Shown one piece after another: positions 1-8,631 of a stretch of DNA of 64,000 bases (the stretch's first letter is position 1; the number at the start of each line of letters is the position of its first letter). Source of the stretch: an uncultured Chitinophagaceae bacterium. GTDB taxonomy: Bacteria > Bacteroidota > Bacteroidia > Chitinophagales > Chitinophagaceae. The stretch is from assembly GCA_937958995.1 (NCBI GenBank), contig CALGAP010000009.1, forward strand, positions 372,001 to 436,000, read 5' to 3'. The position numbers and the translations under genes are program-made. The notes under the pieces are model-generated. The model saw only the letters and a program-made list of their open reading frames with translations. It was not told the DNA's origin and searched no databases.

Positions 1-2379
1 GCGATTGTGCAGCAGGCTGTGCAGCGCGACAGAACCATTGTGGTGGTCTCGGCACTGGGAGGCACTACAGACAGTTTATTGCAGAGCGGCGCGCTGGCAG
101 CCGCGGGTGATGAAAAGTACAAAGACATTTTGCAGGCGCTCGAACAGCGGCACCTGGAGACGGTAAAAGCATTGATTCCCGTGACGCGGCAAAGCGCGGT
201 GCTGAGTTGGGTAAAACAACGTTGCAATGAAATTGAAGATATCTGCAACGGTGTGTTCCTGCTCGGTGAATTGTCGGCGCGCACGAAAGACCGGATAGTA
301 AGCTATGGAGAGCTGCTTTCTTCGCGCATTATATCAGACCGCTTCAATGCAGCAGGCATAGAGAATGAGTGGGTAGATAGCCGGGAACTGATTCGCACCG
401 ACAGTAATTTCGGTCATGCCGCGGTGAATTTTGTGCAAACCAATGTGAAGTGCGCCGATTATTTTTCCGCGTCTTCGGCTCAACTCCATATCATGCCCGG
501 CTTCATAGCCCGTGATGATAACGGCAATGGCACCACGCTGGGTCGCGGTGGTTCCGACTACACAGCGGCCATCGTGGCGGCGGCTGTCAATGCCAACTCG
601 CTGGAGATATGGACCGACGTAAGCGGCATGATGACCGCCGACCCGCGACTGGTGAAGCACGCAAAAATTCTTCCGCACATCTCTTACCAGGAGGCGATGG
701 AGCTTTCGCATTTCGGTGCCAAGGTTATTTACCCGCCCACCATTCAGCCAGTAATGAGCAAGAATATCCCGGTATGGATCAAAAATACATTTGAGCCCGA
801 TCACCATGGCACGCTCATCGACCCGGAGAGCGTGACCAATGGCAGCAATATCCGCGGCATTACCAGCATCAACAAAATTGCGCTGCTGAGTCTTGAAGGC
901 AGCGGCATGGTGGGAATTCCCGGTTTTTCACGGCGATTGTTTGAAGCACTGGCCAACGAGCAGATCAATGTGATCCTGATTACGCAGGGTTCTTCAGAAC
1001 ACTCAATATGCGTAGGCATTGATGAGGCGCTGGCGGCTCGCGCGCGTGAGGCGGTAGACAGGGCATTTTCCTTCGAAATTCAAACCGGTAAGGTGGATCC
1101 GCTGGTAGTGGAAACCGGCCTGGCTATAGTGGCGCTGGTGGGTGATAATATGAAAAGTCATCCCGGCATCAGCGGCAAAATGTTTGGCGTCATGGGCCGC
1201 AACGGCATCAACGTGCGCGCGATTGCCCAGGGTTCTTCCGAAAGAAATATTTCTGCTGTAATCTCCACCACCGATGTGAAGAAGGCCATCAACGTATTGC
1301 ACGAAGAGTTTTTTGAAACTACCTACAAACAAGTGAACCTCTTCGTGGCCGGCACCGGTAATGTGGGCGGCAAACTGATGGCGCAATTGCAGCAACAACA
1401 GCAATGGCTGCAGGAGCATCTTCGTTTGCAGGTTCGGGTGATTGGTATAGCCAACAGTCGCAGAATGGTGTTTAATGATGAAGGCATTGATCTCAGCAAA
1501 TGGCGCGAAGCATTGGAGCAGGGAGAAAAAATGGATCTGAAGGTTTTTGTAGAAACTATTCGTTCAAAAAATCTTCGCAACTCTGTTTTTGCTGATGTGA
1601 CAGCCAATGATAAAGTAGCGATGGTTTATGATCAATTGTTATCGAAAAGTATATCGGTGGTGGCCTGCAATAAGGTGGCCTGCTCTTCCTCTTACGAATA
1701 CTATAAGAAGCTGAAAGACCTGGCGCGCGAATACAATTGCTCTTTCCAGTTTGAAACCAATGTAGGCGCGGGTTTGCCGGTAATCGGCACGCTGAACGAT
1801 CTGCTGCGCAGCGGCGATGTGGTGAACCGCATTGAAGCGGTATTGAGCGGTACGCTGAATTTTGTGTTCAACAACTACAATGGTCAAAAGTCCTTTGCCG
1901 AAGTGGTAAGGCAGGCGCAGGAAGAAGGTTATACTGAACCCGACCCTCGTCTTGACCTGGGCGGCACAGATGTGATGCGCAAGATCATGATCCTGGCACG
2001 CGAAGCGGGAGAAAAATTAGAAATGGAGGATATTGAGAACAATTCGTTCATGCCGCCATCGTGCATGAAGGGTAGCGTGGAAGATTTTTATAAAGAGATG
2101 GCGCGGCAGGAAGATCATTTCAAACAATTGTATGAGCAGGCGGAAAAGAGCGGGAAAAAGCTCAAGTTTGTAGCCCGCTACGAAAACGGCAAGGCCGCAG
2201 TAGGTTTGCAGCACGTGGATCCGAAATCTGATTTCTTCCACCTGTACGGCAAAGACAACGTGGTGCTGTTTTATACCAACCGCTACTCGGAGCAACCACT
2301 GGTGATCAAAGGTGCGGGTGCAGGAGCAGAGGTTACCGCCAGCGGCGTGTTTGCCGATATAGTGCGGGTAGCTCACTAA
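1..2379 (+). CDS. thrA: bifunctional aspartate kinase/homoserine dehydrogenase I, 5' truncated by window edge
   Basis: Catalyses the first step (phosphorylation of aspartate) and third step (aspartate semialdehyde to homoserine) of threonine/methionine synthesis in the cytosol. The frame is open from base 1 with no stop, so the gene enters from the left. About 25 residues, including the N-terminal KFGGTS-type lysine motif, should lie outside. The 792 visible codons give an aspartokinase domain (LGRGGSDYTA, then WTDVSGMMTADPR), tandem ACT-like segments with ITQGSSEHSI and IAQGSSERNISAV, a Rossmann start GTGNVGGKL, and the homoserine dehydrogenase core (VVACNKVA, FETNVGAGLPVIGTL). The length fits ThrA/MetL-type fusions of about 815 residues. 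It is followed after 18 bases by thrB and then thrC, so it heads a threonine operon. The paired ACT motifs suggest threonine feedback inhibition (family knowledge). The GTG at base 7 is internal, not the start. Confidence 0.97.
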   Translation, partial: AIVQQAVQRDRTIVVVSALGGTTDSLLQSGALAAAGDEKYKDILQALEQRHLETVKALIPVTRQSAVLSWVKQRCNEIEDICNGVFLLGELSARTKDRIVSYGELLSSRIISDRFNAAGIENEWVDSRELIRTDSNFGHAAVNFVQTNVKCADYFSASSAQLHIMPGFIARDDNGNGTTLGRGGSDYTAAIVAAAVNANSLEIWTDVSGMMTADPRLVKHAKILPHISYQEAMELSHFGAKVIYPPTIQPVMSKNIPVWIKNTFEPDHHGTLIDPESVTNGSNIRGITSINKIALLSLEGSGMVGIPGFSRRLFEALANEQINVILITQGSSEHSICVGIDEALAARAREAVDRAFSFEIQTGKVDPLVVETGLAIVALVGDNMKSHPGISGKMFGVMGRNGINVRAIAQGSSERNISAVISTTDVKKAINVLHEEFFETTYKQVNLFVAGTGNVGGKLMAQLQQQQQWLQEHLRLQVRVIGIANSRRMVFNDEGIDLSKWREALEQGEKMDLKVFVETIRSKNLRNSVFADVTANDKVAMVYDQLLSKSISVVACNKVACSSSYEYYKKLKDLAREYNCSFQFETNVGAGLPVIGTLNDLLRSGDVVNRIEAVLSGTLNFVFNNYNGQKSFAEVVRQAQEEGYTEPDPRLDLGGTDVMRKIMILAREAGEKLEMEDIENNSFMPPSCMKGSVEDFYKEMARQEDHFKQLYEQAEKSGKKLKFVARYENGKAAVGLQHVDPKSDFFHLYGKDNVVLFYTNRYSEQPLVIKGAGAGAEVTASGVFADIVRVAH

Positions 2380-2397
2380 GAAAGTAATAAGGATATA

Positions 2398-3321
2398 ATG
2401 AATAAAGGAAAAACGGTAACAGCCTGGGCGCCGGCAACAGTAGCTAACCTGGTTTGCGGCTTTGATGTATTAGGAATGGCGCTGAGCAAACCGGAAGACA
2501 TCATGAAACTAACCCTGCGCGAGGAGCCGGGCATAGTAATCAGGCACGACGACGAATACAAGCTGCCCGCTGAGCCCGAAAAAAATGTGGCAGGCGCCGC
2601 ATTGCTGGCATTGGTAGAAGAATTGCCAGAAAAAGTGGGTTTTGAGGTAACGATTACCAAACAGATCAAGCCCGGCAGCGGTCTGGGTTCCAGCGCCGCC
2701 AGTTCGGCAGGCGTGGTGGTAGCAGCTAACCATTTATTGGGAAACCGCTTTTCAAAGTTAGACCTGGTGCGTTTTGCCATGAATGGTGAAAAGGTGGCTT
2801 CGGGTGTGAAGCATGCCGACAACATCACGCCCTGCATTTTTGGAGGCATCACCATCATACGCTCGATTTTTCCTTTGGATATTGTTCCCATAGAAGCGCC
2901 GCCGCTGTACGTGACCGTAGTACACCCGCAAATTGAAGTGCGCACTTCAGATGCCCGGCAGATACTGCGCAAAGAAGTGCAGTTAAAATCAGCCATCAAG
3001 CAATGGGGTAATATAGCAGGACTGGTAGCCGGTTTCCTGAAACAAGACTACGGGCTCATCGGCCGCTCGCTGGAAGATGTGATAATTGAACCCGTGCGCA
3101 GCATCCTGATTCCGGGGTTTGATGAGGTGAAATCAGACAGTCGCGAAGCCGGCGCACTGGGTGGAGGTATATCCGGATCGGGACCTTCTATTTTCATGCT
3201 CAGCAAGGAAGAAAAGACCGCGCTGGAAGTGGAGAAAGTGATGAACAGTGTTTATACCAGGCTGGGACTTGATTTTAAAACTTACGTTACAACCATAGGG
3301 GAAGGCGTGAGATTGGCGTAG
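2398..3321 (+). CDS. thrB: homoserine kinase
   Basis: Phosphorylates homoserine to O-phosphohomoserine, the substrate of the next gene product. This 307-residue GHMP-family kinase is of normal length. The ATP-binding glycine/serine loop PGSGLGSSAASSAGV lies near residue 90, the N-terminal substrate region reads APATVANLVCGFDVLG, and the C-terminal GHMP motif is GGGISGSGPSIFML. It starts at an ATG 18 bases after thrA and is followed by thrC after 21 bases, so the three are almost certainly co-transcribed. Confidence 0.97.
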   Translation: MNKGKTVTAWAPATVANLVCGFDVLGMALSKPEDIMKLTLREEPGIVIRHDDEYKLPAEPEKNVAGAALLALVEELPEKVGFEVTITKQIKPGSGLGSSAASSAGVVVAANHLLGNRFSKLDLVRFAMNGEKVASGVKHADNITPCIFGGITIIRSIFPLDIVPIEAPPLYVTVVHPQIEVRTSDARQILRKEVQLKSAIKQWGNIAGLVAGFLKQDYGLIGRSLEDVIIEPVRSILIPGFDEVKSDSREAGALGGGISGSGPSIFMLSKEEKTALEVEKVMNSVYTRLGLDFKTYVTTIGEGVRLA

Positions 3322-3342
3322 TGTCGGTTAATCAAAAACATT

Positions 3343-4656
3343 ATGAAATACTATAGTCTCAACAAACAAACACCAATAACCGATTTCCGGGAAGCCACCA
3401 TCAAGGGCCAGGCACCGGACAAGGGACTTTATTTCCCGGAAAAAATTCCGGCGATAGAAAAATCATTTTTCGACAATATTGAAAAATACAGCAACGAAGA
3501 AATTGCATTCCGCATCATTCAACCATATGTTGGCGGCACCATTCCCGACGATGAGCTGCAAAAAATTGTAAGCGAGACCATCAACTTTCCCATCCCACTG
3601 GTGCCTGTGAGGGATAACAGTTGGGCGCTGGAACTTTTTCACGGCCCTACACTCGCGTTTAAAGATGTGGGCGCGCGCTTCATGAGCCGCTGTCTTGGGT
3701 ATTTTGCGCGCACCAATGCCAGCGATTTTGCGGGCGGTGGGAAAGTGACTGTTCTCGTGGCCACCAGCGGCGATACCGGCGGAGCGGTAGCGCATGGTTT
3801 TTATGGCGTGGAAGGTGTGGAAGTGGTGATCCTTTACCCCTCGGGAAAGGTGAGCTCGGTGCAGGAAAAGCAGTTGACTACGCTCGGAAAAAATATCCGT
3901 GCACTGGAAGTGAGCGGCACTTTCGACGACTGCCAGCAACTGGTGAAGCGTGCGTTTGCCGATGAGGCGTTGAACAAAAAAGTGTTTCTTACCTCGGCCA
4001 ATTCTATTAATGTGGCGCGCTGGCTGCCGCAGCAGTTTTATTATGTTTTTGCCTGGAAGCAATGGGCCGATAAAACCCATCCGCCGGTGATTGCGGTGCC
4101 CAGCGGTAATTTCGGCAATATCTGCGCGGGACTGCTGGCGCATTGTTCGGGGCTACCGGTAAAACATTTCATCGCGGCCTGCAATGCCAACGATGTGGTG
4201 CCGAAGTTTTTGCAAAGCGGAGAATACAAACCGATAAAAGCCGTTGCCACTTTATCGAATGCTATGGACGTGGGGGACCCCAGCAATTTTGTACGTATAC
4301 TCGAACTCTTTCATCACCAACTGGGAGACTTGCGGAAAGTGATGAGCAGCTATAGTATCAGCGATGAAGAAACGCGTGATACCATCAGGAAGGTATATTC
4401 GAAGTACCACTACCTGCCTGACCCGCACGGGGCCGTAGGCTATTTGGCGTTGCAACGTTATTTGGAGGTGCACCCGGGTGATAAGGGTATATTTCTCGAA
4501 ACCGCGCACCCTGTGAAGTTTTACGATGGCGTAGAGCCGGTGATCGGAAGTGCGGTACCCATACCCGAAGGTATACGCGCTATCATGAATAATTCCAAGA
4601 AAAGCCTGAAAATCGCGCCTGATTATGAAGCGCTTAGGGCAGAGTTAGAAAAATAA
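3343..4656 (+). CDS. thrC: threonine synthase
   Basis: PLP enzyme converting O-phosphohomoserine to threonine; last gene of the thrABC operon. It has 437 residues, normal for the long class of threonine synthase. The PLP-binding lysine is K107 in LFHGPTLAFKDVG. The phosphate-binding loop is seen as VATSGDTGGAVAHGF, followed by PSGNFGNICAG. The C-terminus ends with a short family-typical tail (PIPEGIRAIM). No clear T-run terminator follows directly; the next gene on the same strand starts 67 bases later. Confidence 0.97.
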   Translation: MKYYSLNKQTPITDFREATIKGQAPDKGLYFPEKIPAIEKSFFDNIEKYSNEEIAFRIIQPYVGGTIPDDELQKIVSETINFPIPLVPVRDNSWALELFHGPTLAFKDVGARFMSRCLGYFARTNASDFAGGGKVTVLVATSGDTGGAVAHGFYGVEGVEVVILYPSGKVSSVQEKQLTTLGKNIRALEVSGTFDDCQQLVKRAFADEALNKKVFLTSANSINVARWLPQQFYYVFAWKQWADKTHPPVIAVPSGNFGNICAGLLAHCSGLPVKHFIAACNANDVVPKFLQSGEYKPIKAVATLSNAMDVGDPSNFVRILELFHHQLGDLRKVMSSYSISDEETRDTIRKVYSKYHYLPDPHGAVGYLALQRYLEVHPGDKGIFLETAHPVKFYDGVEPVIGSAVPIPEGIRAIMNNSKKSLKIAPDYEALRAELEK

Positions 4657-4723
4657 GGGGTTCGAATTTCATTAATTCGGGGGAAAAAGGCGTTTTTGTG
4701 GCACAAACCTAAACCCCCCAATC

Positions 4724-5656
4724 ATGAAACAGTTGATCCTCTTTACCCTGGCCGTTCTGGCAACTTTTGGTTTGCGAGCCGGCGATGACGATTCGAATGC
4801 CATCTACGAAGCCCGGGCCAGAAAATTCATTGACTCTATAGAGGCAGCCATGCGTTATGAAACGGGCAGCATTCAACTCAGCAATGGTGTTGCCCAGTTA
4901 AACATTCCCCAGGGTTTTAAATTCCTGGATGCAGAACAAAGCCAGTACGTATTGAGCGAGCTTTGGGGCAATCCTCCCAATCCCAACGTACTGGGAATGA
5001 TCTTCCCGGAAAATGGTGGCGCATTGGCCGACAGCAACTACGCATTTGTAATTACATATGAGGAGGAAGGACATGTGGACGATAAGGATGCTGCCAAACT
5101 TGATTACGACGATCTTTTGCAACAAATACAGGCCGGGGAAGCAGAGGCCAATAAGGAACGCACAAAGATGGGTTATCCTCCCATACATCTCGTAGGTTGG
5201 GCTGCCAAACCATTCTACGACCAGGAAAATAAGAGACTGCACTGGGCAAAAGAACTTTCATTCGGGGATAATGAAGAAAATACCTTGAACTACAACGTGC
5301 GTATACTCGGCCGCAAGGGCGTACTGGTGTTGAACGCAGTGGCCAGTATGAGCGAGCTGGATCTCGTACAGAGGGATATCGACAAGGTGTTGCAGATACC
5401 GGCATTTACAGATGGAAACAGGTATTCCGATTTTGATTCGAATATCGATAAGGTAGCGGTGTATGGTATCGGTGGCCTGATTGCCGGTAAGGTGCTGGCA
5501 AAAGCTGGCTTCCTGGCTATACTCGCGAAATTCGGCAAGTTTATCATCCTGGGTATTGCTGCGCTGGGTGGTGTGGCCTTTAAGTTTTTCAAACGCAGGA
5601 AGAGTGAAGAGATAGTTTATGAAGCGCCTGCTACAGATCAGACTACCCATACATAG
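4724..5656 (+). CDS. DUF2167-family membrane-anchored protein
   Basis: A 310-residue protein with an N-terminal signal peptide (about residues 1-19), a soluble extracytoplasmic body and a C-terminal hydrophobic hairpin (about 245-290), ending in basic residues (FFKRRK). The body matches the DUF2167 pattern in motifs such as LNIPQGFKFLDAEQ, a Trp-Gly-Asn-Pro segment, GMIFPENG and an internal WAxxPFYD motif. DUF2167 has no assigned biochemical role; members are small membrane proteins sometimes placed near stress or envelope genes. It lies 67 bases after thrC on the same strand, but the Pro/Gly-rich gap and change of theme suggest an independent gene. A strong bidirectional terminator follows at once. 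Confidence 0.85.
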   Translation: MKQLILFTLAVLATFGLRAGDDDSNAIYEARARKFIDSIEAAMRYETGSIQLSNGVAQLNIPQGFKFLDAEQSQYVLSELWGNPPNPNVLGMIFPENGGALADSNYAFVITYEEEGHVDDKDAAKLDYDDLLQQIQAGEAEANKERTKMGYPPIHLVGWAAKPFYDQENKRLHWAKELSFGDNEENTLNYNVRILGRKGVLVLNAVASMSELDLVQRDIDKVLQIPAFTDGNRYSDFDSNIDKVAVYGIGGLIAGKVLAKAGFLAILAKFGKFIILGIAALGGVAFKFFKRRKSEEIVYEAPATDQTTHT

Positions 5657-5677
5657 CTATATAGAATAACTGCATGA

Positions 5678-5713
5678 AAAAAGCCGGTTCACCATAGGCG
5701 AACCGGCTTTTTC
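5678..5713. terminator. bidirectional rho-independent terminator between DUF2167 and homoserine dehydrogenase genes
   Basis: A 13-bp perfect stem (AAAAAGCCGGTTC at 5678-5690 with its complement at 5700-5712) around a 9-base loop, flanked by A-run and T-run so that it has a U-tract in either direction. It sits between two convergent genes and can end both transcripts. Confidence 0.93.
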
Positions 5714-5716
5714 ATT

Positions 5717-6973
5717 TTAAATAATTCCTGCCAACTCGAGACTTTTCTTTTTCAGCTTTCTTATCTCTATATCTTCTATTATCGGATCGGGTGTTAGTAT
5801 CAGTGATGTGTTGTTAGTGCGCCACCAGTTGTCGCGTTGTAATTCTGCAAAAGGAATCACACCAATAAGATATTTGCGATCGGTTTCCGAGTGCCATTCT
5901 TCGATCCATTCAAATTTTTCCTTGGGAATATATTGCAAATCGTCGAAGCTCACATACACGCGGATATAAAATTCGTTGGTGAGTTCGTTGGGCTTGTGGT
6001 GGTATAATTTCTTATACTCGTATTTGTATTGATAGCGCAGGGCCGACAGGTCGCTGAGCACGGCAGAAGCAGTGGGGAAGCTGCCTGCGCCCTTACCATA
6101 GAAGAATTGTTTGTCGGCAAAACCGCTTTCGATTACCACGCCATTGTATTCATGTTTTACAAACGCCAGGTGATCGTCATGTTTTACAAACTGGGGCAAT
6201 ACAAAAGCAGCCACCTTGCCATTCTGCAATTTCTTGGCCTGCGCCACGAGTTTGATATCGTAATGTTTTTCCGCGGCGGCGTTGGCATCGAAGGCGCTCA
6301 CGTTTTGAATGCCGTTAAACACCAGGTTATCGGGATGCTCCACGATGCCATAGGCATGCGTGAGCAGGAAGGTCCACTTATTCACCGCATCATATCCTTC
6401 CACATCCAGCGTGGGATCGGTTTCAGCAAAACCCAATTGCTGCGCCTGCAGCAAAGCTTCCTGGAAACTGAGTTTATCGCTGAACATCTTAGTGAGAATA
6501 TAGTTGGTGCTGCCATTCACGATAGCCTTAATCGAATGCAACAAGTCGTTATCGTAATACTCCTCCAGGTTGCGGATAACGGGAATGGACGCACAAGCCG
6601 CTGCTTCGTATAAGAGCGAACGCCCGGTCTTTTGCTGAAGTCCTAACAGTTCGGGTAGGTTTTCCGCGATCATCTTCTTACTCGCACTCACCACGTCTTT
6701 GCCATTTTTTAACGCAGTAGAAACGATTTCGAAGGCGGCCGCCGATTCATTGATCACTTCCACAATCACGTTGATCTCGGGATCGTTCAACAGTTCATCA
6801 CGATTGGTAGTGAACAATGATTCGGGCGCCTCACGTTTTTTGCCCGGGTGTTTTATACAAACTTTCTTAATCGTTGCTTTTAAGGAAGGTGTTTGTTGCA
6901 ACACTTTGTACAATCCTTCACCTACTACTCCAAAGCCAAACAAGCCAATGGTCAACGGTTTATGTGCGTCCAT
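5717..6973 (-). CDS. hom: monofunctional homoserine dehydrogenase (methionine branch)
   Basis: Reduces aspartate semialdehyde to homoserine. 418 residues: N-terminal Rossmann motif GLFGFGVVGEGLY, the dimer/catalytic core EAAACASIPVIRNLEEYY and NGSTNYILTKMF, and the nucleotide-proximal GKGAGSFPTASAVLSDL. The usual TANK motif reads SASKK here, a divergence to note. The C-terminal ~80 residues correspond to the ACT region of Hom but are poorly recognisable, so feedback control may be lost. It is the second gene after the metB-like gene (45-base gap, same strand), both downstream of a SAM-I riboswitch, while a second dehydrogenase is fused in ThrA at the left edge. The inference is that this copy supplies homoserine for methionine. 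Confidence 0.93.
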   Translation of the reverse strand: MDAHKPLTIGLFGFGVVGEGLYKVLQQTPSLKATIKKVCIKHPGKKREAPESLFTTNRDELLNDPEINVIVEVINESAAAFEIVSTALKNGKDVVSASKKMIAENLPELLGLQQKTGRSLLYEAAACASIPVIRNLEEYYDNDLLHSIKAIVNGSTNYILTKMFSDKLSFQEALLQAQQLGFAETDPTLDVEGYDAVNKWTFLLTHAYGIVEHPDNLVFNGIQNVSAFDANAAAEKHYDIKLVAQAKKLQNGKVAAFVLPQFVKHDDHLAFVKHEYNGVVIESGFADKQFFYGKGAGSFPTASAVLSDLSALRYQYKYEYKKLYHHKPNELTNEFYIRVYVSFDDLQYIPKEKFEWIEEWHSETDRKYLIGVIPFAELQRDNWWRTNNTSLILTPDPIIEDIEIRKLKKKSLELAGII

Positions 6974-7018
6974 CCTGAAATTGATTATTGATTGTTGAAT
7001 ATTGAATATTAATTATTG

Positions 7019-8209
7019 CTATTGCTGATTTATGATTGAATATTTCACCGCCGGCACTTCCTTCTTCAGCGCCTGCTCCAGGTCTTTTATCAAATCTTCT
7101 GCATCTTCCAATCCCGCACTCAACCTGATCAGGCTATCGCTCACTCCTGCCTCGCGTCTTTTCTCCGGGGGAATCGTCTTATGCGTCATGCTCGCGGGAT
7201 GGCTCACCAAACTTTTTATACCACCCAGACTTTCTGCCAGCTGAAACAATTTGGTATTCGTCACAAAAACTGTCGCTGCTTCTTCTGTATCATTTTTCAG
7301 CGAAAAAGAAACTATGCCTCCAAAGCCCTTACTTTGTTTTTTCGCCACATCATGTCCCGGATGCGTAGTCAAACCAGGATAATACACCTTATCTACCGCC
7401 GGATGATTTTGCAAAAATTCTGCAATCTTTTGCGCGCTGGCGCAATGTTGTTTCACACGCAGGTGCAGGGTCTCAATACCGCGTATCACCAGCCAGCTAT
7501 CGAAAGGAGCCAGCACGGCGCCGCAGGCATTCTGGAAAAATTTTATTCTTTCACCCAGTGCTTTTTCTCTCGTCACCACAATACCTGCAATCAGGTCGCT
7601 GTGCCCACCGAGATATTTGGTAGCAGAATGCACTACAATATCAGCTCCCAGCGAAAGAGGTTTTTGTAGGGCGGGCGAAGCAAAAGTATTATCCACGCAA
7701 AGGATACATCGGTTGGCCTTTGCAATCTTTGCGATGGCTTCGATGTTGGAGATCTTAAGCGTGGGGTTGGTGGGCGTTTCCAGCCAGATCAGTTTTGTTT
7801 TGGGCGTCACGGCGTTGAACACCTGCACGGGATCGCTGGTATCAACAAAATGAACTTTAATGCCATACTGATGATACACCTGGGTAAACAAACGGTACGC
7901 ACCACCGTAGATGTCGTCGACCGCTACAATTTCATCGCCGGTCTTGAGCAGTTTCAATACTGCATCAATTGCGGCCAGTCCGCTGCTGAAGGCGATGCCG
8001 GTTTCACCTTCTTCCAGTCCGGCCACCAGGCTCTCGAGCGTGGCGCGCGTAGGATTATTGGTGCGGGCATAGTCATAGCCCTTATGCACACCTGGTGCAT
8101 CCTGCACAAATGTTGAGGTCTGGTAAATAGGTACTGATACGGCGCCGGTGAGTGGATCTACCGGGATGCTGTGAATGAGTTTTGTTGTCGCTTGCATTTG
8201 AATAAACAT
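7019..8209 (-). CDS. metB: trans-sulfuration PLP enzyme, cystathionine gamma-synthase type
   Basis: A 396-residue Cys/Met-metabolism PLP enzyme. PLP-binding lysine K198 lies in VVHSATKYLGGHSD; other family motifs are YARTNNPTR near residue 47, ETPTNPTL near 144 and CVDNTFASP near 171. Sequence alone does not cleanly separate cystathionine gamma-synthase from gamma-lyase or an O-acyl-homoserine sulfhydrylase. Placement right behind a SAM-I riboswitch and in front of a homoserine dehydrogenase favours synthesis of methionine from activated homoserine. The start could be the ATG at 8209 or a second ATG at 8197, which gives a more typical N-terminus. Confidence 0.88.
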   Translation of the reverse strand: MFIQMQATTKLIHSIPVDPLTGAVSVPIYQTSTFVQDAPGVHKGYDYARTNNPTRATLESLVAGLEEGETGIAFSSGLAAIDAVLKLLKTGDEIVAVDDIYGGAYRLFTQVYHQYGIKVHFVDTSDPVQVFNAVTPKTKLIWLETPTNPTLKISNIEAIAKIAKANRCILCVDNTFASPALQKPLSLGADIVVHSATKYLGGHSDLIAGIVVTREKALGERIKFFQNACGAVLAPFDSWLVIRGIETLHLRVKQHCASAQKIAEFLQNHPAVDKVYYPGLTTHPGHDVAKKQSKGFGGIVSFSLKNDTEEAATVFVTNTKLFQLAESLGGIKSLVSHPASMTHKTIPPEKRREAGVSDSLIRLSAGLEDAEDLIKDLEQALKKEVPAVKYSIINQQ

Positions 8210-8293
8210 TTTGGTTCCCCCTGCGGGGGAGTTGTTAAAAATTGGTTCGCGACATCGTTATTCAAGAAAACCGACCGGAGAGAGCCGTAAAAC

Positions 8294-8326
8294 AAAAAAG
8301 CTCTTCCGATACGTCAGAAGAGCTTT
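8294..8326 (-). terminator. riboswitch-controlled intrinsic terminator
   Basis: On the minus strand: AAAGCTCTTC (8326-8317), a 10-base loop, GAAGAGCTTT (8306-8297) and a run of six T. The 5' arm and loop also hold TCTGACGTATC (8318-8308), which can instead pair with the 3' strand of aptamer helix P1. This is the OFF structure of the metB-hom leader. Confidence 0.92.
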
Positions 8327-8367
8327 CAATATGCTAGAATACAATATTGTAGAAGCTTTGAATCTGA

Positions 8368-8481
8368 CTTATCTTCCCCGTTTGCACGGGATGGAGTTGG
8401 CACCTTACTCATCGGCTTTTTCAAACCGAAGCAGGTTGTCAAGGCTTCATCGGGCCATTTCCCTCAGCCTTTCTTGATAAG
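8368..8481 (-). promoter_or_regulatory. SAM-I (S-box) riboswitch aptamer
   Basis: Read on the minus strand the segment carries the S-box core: CTTATCAAGA at the 5' end, GGCTGAGGGA, then GGCCCGATGAAGCC, a CAACC segment, a stem-loop ending in AAGGTGCCAACTCC, and a closing GGGGAAGATAAG. Helix P1 pairs CTTATC (8481-8476) with GATAAG (8373-8368). Binding of S-adenosylmethionine stabilises P1 in this family. P1's 3' strand GATAAGTCAGA (8373-8363) is complementary, with one mismatch, to TCTGACGTATC in the terminator arm, giving a complete antiterminator. High SAM should therefore stop transcription before metB-hom. Confidence 0.96.
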
Positions 8482-8503
8482 CGATGCTGAAAAAGAACTG
8501 AGG

Positions 8504-8534
8504 CAAAGATAAAGCCGGATTTTTAAAATCCAAA
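8504..8534 (-). promoter_or_regulatory. Bacteroidota-type promoter of the SAM-riboswitch/metB-hom operon
   Basis: On the minus strand TTTG (8534-8531), a 19-base spacer and TATCTTTG (8511-8504), an exact match to the Bacteroidota -33/-7 consensus TTTG-N19-TAnnTTTG. Transcription should begin near 8498, about 17 bases before riboswitch helix P1. Confidence 0.85.
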
Positions 8535-8547
8535 TTTCTTTTTCGTT

Positions 8548-8555
8548 ATCTTTGT
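8548..8555 (+). promoter_or_regulatory. possible -7 element for the lipoprotein gene at 8632
   Basis: TATCTTTG matches the -7 consensus TAnnTTTG. No matching TTTG lies 19 bases upstream, so this is a weaker call. A start near 8561 would leave a 70-base leader before the ATG at 8632. Confidence 0.4.
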
Positions 8556-8631
8556 TGTCTCACCTCCTCAATCCCGCTTCCCGTCCGTTTTTCCCTTAAT
8601 TAATTCCCGTTAACCACTAAACTTCACCGAT

